Of a stretch of 49,029 bases of DNA, positions 10,986 to 21,761 are shown piece by piece. Under the pieces are notes generated by a model. It made no database searches and was not told the DNA's origin. It saw nothing but the letters and a program-made list of their open reading frames with translations. The DNA is from Lingula anatina (lineage: Eukaryota > Brachiopoda > Lingulata > Lingulida > Lingulidae). Every line of letters begins with the position of its first letter. Positions within the stretch are counted from its first letter, which is position 1. The stretch is from assembly GCF_001039355.2 (NCBI RefSeq), contig NW_019775735.1:681283-730311 (forward strand), read 5' to 3'. The position numbers were made by a program, and so were the translations under genes.

Positions 10986-13781
10986 CTCTTGAGCACTCCC
11001 TTCTTTTAATATATACTGGCCTTTTTCATTACATTTGGTCCATGCTATACAGTAGGCAAGTGTGGAATCCACAGGATTGTGATTAGGATTAAAAAGACCA
11101 GGTGCACATTCTTTACAACCGCCATTGCCATCAGGTTCTTGACCTAATAGATAAATAAAGGTAAAAAATAATTAAAATATAAGTACATAATGAAATAATT
11201 AAAAAAAATAAAGATAAAAAATAAAAATATATTTAAATAATGTAACAATAAAGAAATAAACATTAAAAATAATAAAAATATATGTACATAATGAAATGAT
11301 AAATAAATAAATGCAAATACAACTAAGAGGATTATAAGAATGATAAATCACTTTGACATACAACCTAGGAGGCATTCTTCACAATCACACATTCAGTTTC
11401 AATAAAACTGTTGCTCCTTATTTTTCCTAATTTAAAACATGTTCAGTCATATGCAAATTCTTCACAGAAATATTAAGATTACAAGAAATGGTGATTTTTA
11501 CATGTCTACCGCCTATAACAATGCTCACTTACAAGCAATATATATACATATAGTCTGCTACTTCAAATATGTTCATTTACACATACATATTTATGATTAT
11601 CAGTGAAATCAAACATGCATGCAAACACATGTTCGTGCATACGTACCTGGATCACAGGTCTTGATGCCTTGTAGGCAAGCTAGGCAGGGAAGAATGATGA
11701 CAATTTTCTGGAGAGAAACCCATAAAAAACAATAGAATATTACACCCCATTCCCATACCTAGATGGATAAAGCAAAATCTATCCATCATCAAGGGGTTTC
11801 TCACTAAATTGCATGAAGTACAGCCTAAGCGGTTCTAATGTCTAGCATGCCTACTGAAGCTGTAAGGGGTAATAAACTTTTGTTTAGCAGCTTCAGTAGA
11901 TGTGCCACATATTTAAGCCACATTAGCAGATTCTTTTAAACAAATCCGCTGTAAACTCACATATTTTATATTCTTCAAAATTTTTATACAGCTACTAGTA
12001 AAATTATGCATAGATCTACTAGAAGTAAAGGAATTTTTTATTCAATCCAGGTAAATATTACAAAACATCATAAGATTTCTAACTTGTGTTTTTCTAACCA
12101 GCACTTACCTTGTATATATCCAACATAGCCGAATAACCAGGTGGGTATGGAAGGTTACTGTCGCTATGGTAACCCCCTTCAACAAGGGACTAAAACAAGA
12201 GAAAAATGTTGTTAATGGTAAAGCGACAGAACTAGTACAATAAACACTTCACTCATCTGTAGATGACATATACCCCATTCACACTTGCATTTTCGACCGC
12301 AATTAAGACCTGACCAAGGTCCTTAGGACCTATCTGGGTTAACTTACAAGTATTCCAATTTGAACAGACTACCCTGTACATACCCCTGACCACGGTCCAA
12401 ATAAATAGAAATCTACTTAATATCAGGTTAAAGGGTTAAATCAGAGTTAACTCTGCATAGCCGTCACGATGGAATGTTTACATTTGGAACTCATGCCCAC
12501 AATTACTAGTACGTAAGTGGGGAATTCATAAGATTTCATAAAAAATTCGAACAATACAGTTCACTGACTGTATCAGACATGGTATGTAAGAACTGCAGTA
12601 TACTATCCCTCCTTGTGCCCCTCCCCCCTTCATGAAACTCTTTCTTGACGCAAGTTTGTACTGACATGATTGTTAATCAGGTCCAACATGTGGTCTCTGA
12701 TCAAGGGAGAGACAATAACAAGGCGTCCAACTTCAAAGAAAGTTTATTTTGAAGTGGCTTGCTTATGTTTGCATTTTATTTTATTATATGAGCACGTGCT
12801 TGTGTTATGTCTGGTGTGTATTTTACAAAATAAGTAAATACTGTAAGTTTACAATGTTCAAGAGTAAGTTCAGTATTTCATACAGCATAATAGCCATGTT
12901 TATCATATCACTTTCTAACTGGAACAATAGTGCACCAGCTTAACTGCAAGTGTAAAAGAAATGATAGCCATGACCCTCTTAACAGATTAAGTGTATAGCC
13001 AACTATAGAGGTCACATGATGATGATGATGATGTGATGGCAAGCACAAATTCCAAAACAATTGCGTGAACTGCCATTTTGGTGGTAAAATAGAATTTATA
13101 ATATTTCTTTGAGTTGCCTACAATGTATTTATTGTGAAATGTGGGTATCTTACGAATGGTTGTTATCCCTTTAATTACCTAGCAATATATTTAGTTTTCA
13201 TATTACCCTATTATGTAAATTGTTAGAAATGATTGTTTCCTGTGTTTACTTGCTTGTGTTGCACTGTATTACACATTATAGTCTGACCCGAATCGTGGTC
13301 CTGGGACTTCCATTATGATTAGTACAGGTTAGGATTAGTCAGAGTATTGGGGTTAGTACGTAAATAGGACGGATGTCACCTGTACAAAGTAATGGGGAAT
13401 GGAAAAAGTTACATAGCAGTCTACTGTACCATTCCTATCAACTATATCAGTAAGAAGACAATGAAACTGGGTTAATTCGACCACGATTCAATCAGAGTTC
13501 ACTCTTCCACAGTTTACTTGCTAGTGTGAATACCACGTATGAGTGGTTCAATCATAATGGTGGCTTGCTGTCTTTTTTTTTTTCTTTGTAAGGGCTGACC
13601 TTGTATTCGGACAGCATTTAAATAAAATACTGGTACCACTTCTTAAAAGTAAAACTGACAAATCATTTGAAGAGAAATTATAAGCCTTAATATGGCCAGT
13701 ATTGAGACAAAAAGAAAGCAATCACAGGTACTTACCCTTAATGTTCATCACTTGTCCTGTTACAAGAATATCCCAAATGTT
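10986..13781 (-). pseudogene. Copy B: 5' half of the TNFR-TIR gene
   Basis: Four exons match copy A with the same splice phases: 13781-13736 (5' UTR), 12189-12109 (ATG at 12126), 11707-11647 and 11143-10986. The product begins MLDIYKKIVIILPCLACL (signal peptide) and continues through one TNFR-like cysteine-rich exon with C-x-E-C-x-P-G-x-F and C-I-A-W-T-K-C; there are no stops. It then runs into the spacer before copy A with no membrane span or TIR exon of its own. The last donor (GAG|GTAAGT, phase 0) would be phase-compatible with copy A's exon at 5068. Whether B is a dead fragment, an alternative 5' end for copy A, or an unmerged haplotype piece is open. Confidence 0.75.
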
Positions 13782-13980
13782 CTAAGAAAGTAAATGGGTA
13801 CAGCTGTGCTTGCGTGTAAATACCTAATAACTTTTACTTATTTTTAAACAGACGGGTTCTGTTTTTTCATATGGTGCTTTTCAAACACAAAACGAACCAA
13901 TACTTTATCCTCAATATCCAGATCTGGCCAAATATTTATCCCAATGATCTTATGCAGTGGTAATCCTTTCTTTCACTCAC

Positions 13981-14055
13981 CTTAAAATGGCGGATCCAAA
14001 TTAAATGTTTTTCGGGGATTTCCCAGTGGTGGTTGGAAGGGTATCACGTGATACG
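13981..14055 (-). promoter_or_regulatory. Promoter of copy B with kappa-B and E-box motifs
   Basis: Read on the minus strand, a 12-base palindrome TATCACGTGATA (E-box CACGTG, 14045-14050) is followed by GGGAAATCCCC (14024-14014), which matches the NF-kappaB/Rel consensus GGGRNWYYCC. Then comes CCGCCATTTTAAG and a GTGAGTG donor at 13980. The order suggests a TATA-less promoter and a short first exon ending at 13981. Rel binding is inferred, not shown. Confidence 0.5.
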
Positions 14056-14750
14056 TCAAAAGATGCGCACGCACGTCAGTCATTTGACGTTTTGCCGTCG
14101 AAGAGTGAACATCGAAAGTGAGCTCCCGGCGACTATGGAACGCCATTCACGCAAAAAATGCAGACGTCAATTCAACAATCTATCGGCACTATTTAACAAC
14201 CAAAACCTACTTTAACTATCTAAACTTAATTCTACTAAATTAGTTTTGGTCATTTTAATCATTCGTCAAAATCTAACAATCAATNCACGTCAGTCATTTG
14301 ACGTTTTGCCGTCGAAGAGTGAACATCGAAAGTGAGCTCCCGGCGACGTCTTCCTGCGTCTTCGTCCAGTAAAGCGTTGGCGCAACTGTGTGCGATGCAT
14401 TGTTTATTGGGGCATTTGCGTAACGTTACGCCGACTTTGTTTCATTATGTATAAATGTATATAAATATAAATATGGATGCTACAAACTAATAATGAAACA
14501 CTTGAAAAAATGTGCAATTTATGATCAACAAACCGACGAGTAGAGTTGTAAAATGTCACCGTGGCATAGGTATCACATCTCTGTCAGTGTGTAGGCCTAC
14601 TATCCTATATACCTGTAGTGACTGTAGCTTGGGCAGAGTAAAATTTGCTGGCAGTGTTGATTTGTTATTGACTTTAATTTTTCTGTGTATAATTGATAAT
14701 TTCTTGTTTGAATAAGAATAATAATTAACTCTAGAAATTAAAATAGTAAA
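14056..14750. other. Contig join with repeated 62-base end
   Basis: The 62 bases starting CACGTCAGTCATTTGACG at 14073 occur again directly after the single N at 14285. This is what an unresolved overlap of two contig ends looks like. No supportable gene lies in the stretch. Confidence 0.7.
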
Positions 14751-15568
14751 TTATGACAAGTTGATAATTCAGATAACTATAAGAAAGGGCATGTGACAAA
14801 GTTTTTTTTTTTTTTTTTTGTGGAAAGTAAGCTTGACCAAAGTTTAAGGCAAAGAAAATGTAAAATGACAAAATTATCATAAACAAATGGAAGAACTTTG
14901 ATATGATTATAAACTTTTTATTTCACATATTTCATAAAAACATAATTAACAGTATATTTTATTTCTTACATTTTTCTTATAAATTTTATAACTCATTTAA
15001 ATATTCACAAAATATTGAAATAATATAATAATACTTTTTAAATGATTTAAAAGGGTGACAACCTACAAATACATACATAGCACAGGCAAGACTGAAATCC
15101 TGATAGAATTCAGATTACTTTAAATTCGTCTTGGTCAGATTTTAATATCACTTTTTTTAAAACTATAAAATATGCCTTGAATTTCAAGTTAGTTTGCCAG
15201 ATGCGTACATTACTCAGAGTGAGAAATCATGGTAAATGCATATAATAAGAGACAGAAAATGTAATGTATTATCAACATTTACAAATCCTCATATCTGACA
15301 GAAATCACAATAAACGAAGTTTTTTCCAAGATCTGCAGTATTTAATTTTCTCCAAGTTCATGAGACTTACTACTCACTTTACTTAATTAATCAAAACTTA
15401 ACTTACAAAAGATGAGGGGAATTCTCTATGCAGATAATACAATATTTGATATTGTGACAAACTACTAATTTAACATTTGATGACTGAGTAATTAAAAAGC
15501 AATCATGTTTATTACAATGTCACACTCCATGAAGGCACAGATTTTGGAAATAACAAACATCATTCCTG
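14751..15568. other. AT-rich stretch, probable 3' UTR/intergenic
   Basis: Very AT-rich, with a T-run near 14802 and no open frame of interest. It lies 3' of the stop codon of the small minus-strand gene (15569-18203) and may be partly its 3' UTR. I see nothing else in it. Confidence 0.5.
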
Positions 15569-18203
15569 TTATCTCAAGTCTCTAATTTCAGCTACAATCC
15601 ATAGGCGGTATCCCATTATGAGGTTATAAGCTGTTTCCATTCCCTGAAATTAAAAAGCAGTAAATGTTTTATATTTGATATTATTATTATTTAACTGGAT
15701 AAGGCTTCAACTTTTTAGGTAACCTGTTACCATTATACTTAAATATGATTTCAATTTTTATGATAGTAAGATTAAAATGAAAGTTTAGGCAAAACAAACA
15801 CAGAACATGTTTTTGTCAATGTTAACGAAATAGATGAGCAATGGAAACATAAGTCACAAGTTTACAACTATGGTATTCCGATGAATTACTTCTCACCTTT
15901 ATAGTGCACAGCATTTCAAAAATAAAAATTGTAGTCCATGCTGAAAAAGATATGAGACTTATCATCAGTATTTAAAAAAAATGTTTATTTGATATGTACT
16001 TGAGCCAATTACTGTATGTGGCATAAAAGAGTGCTATTATATGGAGCTACAGTTGAGATATAATAGGCTCTTGTACATCATACACAGTGAATGACAAGTA
16101 GTTGTAACTGACTAATACCATGACTAGCCCTTCAACAGTTGTAGGAATGTGCTTGTATAGTGATCAGATTGCACATTATGCTTTAAAATACAGACAAGCA
16201 TGTAAGTGATATACAAGTGCAATTATGCTGTTGTTATAAATGCTGGCTGTGGGATAACCAAAACAGTACTTTGGCATGCACTATATACAGCCTATAATTC
16301 TCAAGATCCTGGGGTGCCATTGGGTGCCATAGGCTCTTTTTGCTAACCAATATCTAAGCAACATTTCTGACAATTTTGAAAATAATTGTCCGATTGCTTT
16401 TTCAGATATTTGATTTGAAAGACGGGGTCTGCGTGATCCAAAATTCACTCAAACAAAAATGGCCGTAATTTGCCATGGCACTGCATTGTCTATATATCCC
16501 AAGACCCAGGGGTGCTGTCAGTTGCAGGCTACATATTATGTAAAAAGGTACACGAAAAACGTCAGATTAAGATTTGGAAAAAATCTACCGTTTACTTTTT
16601 CAGATATATGCTTTTTAATGAGGGAGTTTAACATTATAAAGACGCATTCCTACAAAAATGGTCGTAATTGGGTATGAAGGATTATACCGTCTATATCTCT
16701 AAAGATCCAGGGGTCCCATCGGGTGCCATCGGCACTTTTTGTCAACAAATAAATGAGCAACATTACTGAAAAGTTGGAAAAAAATCGTCCGAGTGCTTTT
16801 CGAGATATTTCACTTGAAAGAAGGCTTGTGGTGTGAAAACTTCAGTTTACAATTGTCAAACTACATATGAAGCTATGCCTAGTTTAAATTGTCATAAAAA
16901 CATATACAGACCAAACACTTGAAAATCACTTCACATGATGTAATAACCGGTCGGTGGTTATACACTTTCTTTAAGTTACTTTTTCACCAATAAGTCAGCC
17001 GAGACAGGCAGGAATAGTTTTCTGTTACATGGTTTATTCAAGCGCCTGAAGACTCAGGTCTCTTCTACCGTATCTATAACTATCTCTAACTCTCTCAGTC
17101 TGTAAGTCTCTCTCAGTGGCTAAGTCACTGCCTTTATACTCTATCTTAATTTGCATTTCAAATTAGCTTTCGTAACTGTCATGAAACATGCCATGCCTAT
17201 GTACATTAACTTAATTGTAGATACATTTAAATTAAATCTTGATTTGCATTTTAAATTAACTTCTCTTAAACTGCCATGCAACATGTCATGTCTAAGTATA
17301 TTTGAGTAATTAAAACGTACAAATATATACATATCTGATGTATGCAAATTTAGAAGACTCAGTTCTAATTAACGGATCACTACTTCTAAATTTGCATACA
17401 TCAGATATGTATATATTTGTACGTTTTAATTACTCAAATATACTTAGACATGACATGTTGCATGGCAGTTTAAGAGAAGTTAATTTAAAATGTACAAATA
17501 TATACATATCTGATGTATGCAAATTTAGAAGACTCAGTTCTAATTAACGGATCACTACAATGAGTTAAGTTGAGATGGTACTGATCGTTGTAAATAGTAA
17601 AATGCTTTTAAAATACCCACCAAATTTATGTGCATGCCTCCTAAATAAACGATCCTCCCCGGTGCGTCGAACGTGCCATTTTGTTTACCTATAACGGAGT
17701 GTAAAATTCCTGCTTTTTTCATTGGCTCCCGAAAATCACGTGATACCCTTCCACCCACCACTGGGGATTTCCCAACAAACCAGCCTCGTTGTGAAAGGGA
17801 AGCAACAAGTGAAAACGCCATCTAACGACAAATCCCCAAGGCCATCAAGTCGGGTAGAGGACCGTGTTAAAATCAATGGATCTCCATCTGTTTCAGTACC
17901 GGTGGTAGGAACTGCTGCTAACTTTTCTTTTCAAGGTGGTTGAGGGGTTGGTACCAGCGATACCTCCTGACACTTGCTTAATATAGGCCTACATGTACCA
18001 GCCTTAATTAAACGTCGTGCGTGTTTAGTCTTTACAAGGGCGAAATCATTCACTGACTTTGACACTGAAAACAACTTACCGGTTTCGCATCGGTGGCATG
18101 GCCTGCCATTCCTAAAATGCTGGGCTCCTTCTTCAAATAATCCAGCTGGATCTGCCCATGAGTATGCCAGTTGTACAATAATGTAGGCAGACTCACACAA
18201 CAT
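15569..18203 (-). CDS. Small hydrophobic protein, three exons, unrecognised
   Basis: Three exons splice in phase: 18203-18080 (donor CCG|GTAAGT, phase 1), 15940-15897 (acceptor TTTTTCAG, donor AAG|GTGAGA) and 15643-15569 (acceptor TTTTTAATTTCAG, stop TAA). The joined product is about 80 residues. It starts MLCESAYIIVQLAYSWADP, has a polar centre with GRPCHRCET, then a hydrophobic WTTIFIFEML stretch and GYRLWIVAEIRDLR at the end. The matching phases and good splice sites are the main evidence; each exon alone would be ignored. The ATG at 18203 may not be the true start, and an upstream exon is possible. I recognise no family. The first intron (2.1 kb) holds the 200-bp tandem repeat, the foldback repeat and the E-box/kappa-B module. 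Confidence 0.5.
16289..16835. repeat. Diverged tandem repeat with about 200-bp period
   Basis: Three units start at about 16289 (CTCAAGATCCTGGGGTGCC), 16490 (CCCAAGACCCAGGGGTGC) and 16692 (CTAAAGATCCAGGGGTCCC). Each then has a GGTGCCAT-like block, GCAACATT..TGA, a TCGTCCGA..GCTTTT block and AGATATTT..CTTGAAAGA. The third unit is cut short. It resembles a short satellite block. Confidence 0.75.
17149..17559. repeat. Foldback structure with extra partial direct copy
   Basis: About 110 bases at 17247-17356 recur inverted at 17387-17497 around a short loop (ACTCAGTTCTAATTAACGG). Immediately after, about 68 bases of the left arm plus the loop recur in direct orientation (17491-17559). A diverged tandem pair (17149-17212 and 17241-17305, with TTTGCATTT and AAATTA blocks) precedes it. 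There is no coding content. Confidence 0.85.
17720..17776 (+). promoter_or_regulatory. E-box/kappa-B module, inverted relative to copy B promoter
   Basis: An inverted CCAAT box (ATTGG, 17721-17725) is followed by CACGTG (17737-17742), ATACCCTTCCACCCACC and GGGGATTTCCC (17763-17773). The order and spacing equal the copy B promoter read on the minus strand, but here on the plus strand. The kappa-B match again fits GGGRNWYYCC. A GC-richer stretch follows (17787-17936), but it has no in-frame ATG. Confidence 0.45.
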
Positions 18204-18499
18204 GCAACGATTTACATTTGTTTATCTACAGTAAAATATAACCACTTCCCAAGGAAAATATTATTCCAGAAAAACTGAGTTATCAAATACCGCACGTTAT
18301 TATTTCTCAGAAAATGATTTGCGACCCAAGTTGGTAAAATTTAACTGGGAGAGCAAAATAGTCTTGCGTATTTCTTAGTTCCAGGCCACTTATATTGAGC
18401 TAAATATGACTCAGTAGATTCTAGACACTGATTGTATTTAGACTCAGTCGGCTGGAAATTGTTGAAACAGACTGATTATTTATATTGAAATAGCATGCA

Positions 18500-18749
18500 C
18501 AGGGCGGATTGAAGGGGGGGGGGCAGTTTTATGTTAGGAATCACAGGCCTTGGCTGGGAAGAGGACCCAATTAAGCCCCCCCCCCCTTCCCACCCCCTTG
18601 AGGGACCCGCTGAAGGACATTTTTGGTGTTTTGCTATGATATAGCTAGCCAAAAATTCTAATTTCAAGAGGGGACTTTTGGTTTAATTTTTTCAGAAACC
18701 GAAGGGGGATCAGGACCCCCTGACCCCCCCCCCCCTAAATCCGCCACTG
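18500..18749. mobile_element. MITE with CAGGGCGGATT...AATCCGCCACTG ends
   Basis: The ends CAGGGCGGATTGAAGG and CCCTAAATCCGCCACTG are inverted repeats, and the interior holds G- and C-runs with GGATCAGGACCCCCTGACC near the 3' side. It shares terminal sequence with the 170-bp elements at 6350 and 41620 but has a different interior, so it is a related subfamily. Confidence 0.65.
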
Positions 18750-19763
18750 TTGCACCCCGTCCCATCTGCAATCTACCAATTTTCATCCCCTGGTGTATAC
18801 TAGGGTATGTAAACACTGTACAATTTCTCATTACACCAGTTAATGTAATAAAAATATGATTATAAAATTTTGATATTCAGTGTATAAATAAATAGAAAAA
18901 TGAATGAATTAATAGATAAATAAATAAAAAGTTAAAGTCACGTGTAGTACAATGTATGAGGGTCACATAGGGGGTGGTGGTAATGGTCACGTTCGTGGGA
19001 AAAATAAAATTACAAATCACAGTAAATAATAGGCCTTCTCTATTCACATCTCACTGATAACATTTTATGTTTAAAATAACAACATTTCATTAAAATGCGT
19101 TTCGGTAATCCGGAAACCACAAATAACCAATTCACGGGCGGAGAAAAATAAGAATCAGAATTCACGAGTCACTGGGATGGAGAGCTCACGCTCAATAGCA
19201 TGAACGGGTAACAAAAATGCCCAACGGGTCCCTCGAGTGTTTTGTATCAATTGTTCGTCCCTTGTGTCTTATGCAATGAAAGAAATGCCTTTGTGTGGGA
19301 GTAAGAAGTAAAGTTTCCACATGCCTAAGAAAAGAAACATGACTCAGTCACAAATCGATTGGGAAAAATCCAATGGGGTATTGCTGAACGTGGGGATTCG
19401 TCGAACCAGGAAGTCAATTTGGCATTTTGGTCTAAATGATTTTTTTTCTTAATGCTTGACACTTGATACGTTTTGTTGAAAGATTTTCTTTAAATTGATA
19501 CATTCAGGTTCAGAAGCCTACTTTTCATCGTATCTTTTATTTTTATCAAGCATTTGAGTGAGAAAAGACACAAACCACCAAACAGTTATGCCAACTTGTT
19601 ATTTAATAAAATACATGCATGGGCGGGGTGGATGTTTTGCTTTGAAGTCGGAGAGATGAGATGGAAGAAAAAGACCAAAGTCAACAGAATAGGGGCCATA
19701 TCAGTAGGTTGAAACTGTTTTTTTTTCAGAAATTTCAGCAGGTCCACCTCTACGATCACGACC
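18750..19763. other. Gene-free region with one short ATG frame
   Basis: Mostly AT-rich. A 43-codon frame at 19321-19452 (plus; MPKKRNMTQSQIDWEK at the start) has no relatives I recognise. A TGACTCAGTCA sequence (AP-1-like) lies within it, at 19339. There is not enough to call a gene. Confidence 0.4.
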
Positions 19764-20052
19764 CAGGGACAGATCCAGGAACATTTGAAGGGGGTGGGGT
19801 ACGCGAATGCGAAACCGACCCGACACCCCCTCCCTTGGCGGGGGGAGCGCTAGGGTGGAGTTCGTGGCCCGCTTAATGCCCCCCTAAATTTGGTATTTTA
19901 GAGGTCGAACGGTGCCATTTGGTACGGTTTAGAACTATGATATTCATCTAGTCAAAATCCTAATTTAAAGGGGGCCATTAGTGTGATTTTATTTCTGAGA
20001 CTGAAAAGGGGGGTCAGGACCCCCTGAGCCCCCCCTTCTAAATCCGCCCCTG
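19764..20052. mobile_element. MITE with CAGGGACAGATCCAGG...AATCCGCCCCTG ends
   Basis: Imperfect terminal inverted repeats and an interior ending GGGGGTCAGGACCCCCTGAG place it with the element at 18500-18749. Part of its 3' end (GTCAGGACCCCCTGAGCCC... to the terminus) recurs at about 20567-20608 after a single N and a long G-run. Confidence 0.6.
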
Positions 20053-20536
20053 CTGACATGTTTCCCACCCATGTTTTTAAAAGGCTATTCGGTCTATATG
20101 AAGGGGAGTAGGGTCAAATTTAATATGCATGCAGTGTAAAAGATCTAGAATTAAACCGCTCTAAAGTCGAAAGAAATTGAACCATAGAGTTCATATTTGT
20201 TGTCTTTATTCCCTTAGAAATAAACAATATGGCCAGCACACTGTTTTTTTTCCTTCTGAAACTAACTCCGCTTCGGATCTATGTACATATTTACAATATT
20301 TACACTAACGTTCATAATTCAAATTAATAATGAAATGAATTAATCAATTCATTAGATTTTTAAAATAAAATCAATAAATTAGTATTACACCAGATTATTT
20401 TTTCCTTATATTGTCAGCATAATGTACAAAATACATTTGTATATATACATATAATACAAATACGTACATAATATCAATTTCCGATAAAATAAAAAAGCAA
20501 TAAGATGACATATATGATATTCATGCAGTTGGGAGN

Positions 20537-20568
<32 letters not shown>

Positions 20569-21080
20569 CAGGACCCCCTGAGCCCCCCCCCCTCTAAATC
20601 CGCCACTGCTGACCTGTTTCCCACCCATGTTTTTAAAAGGCTATTCAGTCTATATGAAGGGGAGTAGGGTCAAATTTAATATGCATGCAATGTAAAAGAT
20701 CTAGAATTAAACCGCTCTAAAGTCGAAAGGAATTGAACCATAGAGTTCATATTTGTTGTCTTTATTCCCTTATAAATAAACAATATGGCCAGCACAGTTT
20801 TTTTCCTTCTGAATCCTTCGGATCTATGTACATATTTACAATATTTACACTAACGTTCAAAATTCAAATTAATAATGAAATGAATTAATCAATTCATTAG
20901 ATTTTTAAAATAAAATCAATAAATCAGTATTACACCAGATTATTTTTTCCTTATATTGTCAGCATAATGTACAAAATACATTTGTATATATACATATAAT
21001 ACAAATACGTACATAATATCAATTTCCGATAAAATAAAAAAAGCAATAAGATGACATATATGATATTCATGCAGTTGGGA
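20053..21080. repeat. Near-identical direct duplication across a single-N join
   Basis: The roughly 480 bases after the MITE (from CTGACATGTTTCCCACCC to CATGCAGTTGGGAG at 20535) are repeated almost base for base at 20609-21080. A single N (20536) and a G-homopolymer separate the copies. They differ by small indels and substitutions such as CTTATAAATAA versus CTTAGAAATAA. This is best explained as two alleles placed in tandem, or an unresolved repeat at a G-run. Confidence 0.8.
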
Positions 21081-21266
21081 GTTATTTAAAAGTTAAAATA
21101 ACAAATTAAGCACAATTATAACATATATTAATTTTTCTGAAAATCTTCAAGCAGTGTCATGAAAAATGTATTGAAATAAAGAAAAAAAATAAAAAGGACG
21201 GATGTTATTTGTCACTTGGTATCATTTCAAAGGAAAAATCCACTTAATTTGAAAGAACAGCAACCG

Positions 21267-21751
21267 TCACACTTTGTTTAATTCAAAAAATTTCCAATTA
21301 TAATGCACCATATATTGTGTAAGGTCATTTGAGTCGTTTTCACATTTTATTTTAGTATACAAAGAGCAGCCACTGTCCATGCCAACAAGGCCGGACAGAT
21401 CGCTGCAGTATTTATACTCCTCTCCCGGCAGCAGATAAACCAGCTTCAAAGTTTTCAACACTTCATCTTCGTTTCCCTGGCAATTTCTTATCACAAAATG
21501 TAAGAATGTCTTGGAGCGCCCTCTGCCGATGCGCTCGTCCCCGTCGCTCATAGTCAGTGAGGTGCTCGAGATGTCGTCTGCTTCGTCCACTTGAACTTTG
21601 AAGCAAAGGTGGCTTTGAACTTGATATATTCCACGTTGGTGTACCCTGAGGTGATGGTCATTTCGAATCTTGTGCTCGGTGATATTCTTGAGTATAGTAT
21701 TGCGGGGTTTTCGTCGTGTTTCTGTGTCCCATACAATTGGTGTTGGATCAC
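21267..21751 (-). CDS. TNF-ligand homology domain, terminal exon
   Basis: The exon starts after TTATCGCAG in phase 1 and stays open for 160 codons to TGA (21267-21269). It reads like a whole TNF homology domain. VWDTET is followed by NDHHLRVHQRGIYQVQSHLC, matching the L-x-V-P-x-x-G-L-Y-x-V-Y-S-Q-V-x-F core of TNF-superfamily ligands. FLHFVIRN fits the L-x-H-x-I-x-R strand, and a closing NWKFFELNKV fits the T-F-F-G-L-F-K-L end. An acidic loop (about residues 50-70 of the exon) separates strands. TNF ligands normally are type II membrane proteins that trimerise outside the cell. No type II membrane exon is seen nearby; instead the upstream neighbour on this strand is a truncated TNFR-TIR gene. 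GMDSGCSLY sits where the usual GDxL turn would be. Confidence 0.78.
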
Positions 21752-21761
21752 CTGCGATAAG

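Noticed and set aside
17722-17943. Plus-strand frame with a Ser/Pro/Lys-rich product after the E-box/kappa-B module
   Set aside because: Open and GC-richer, but it has no in-frame ATG and its end is only a weak donor (AAG|GTGGTT); not enough for an exon.
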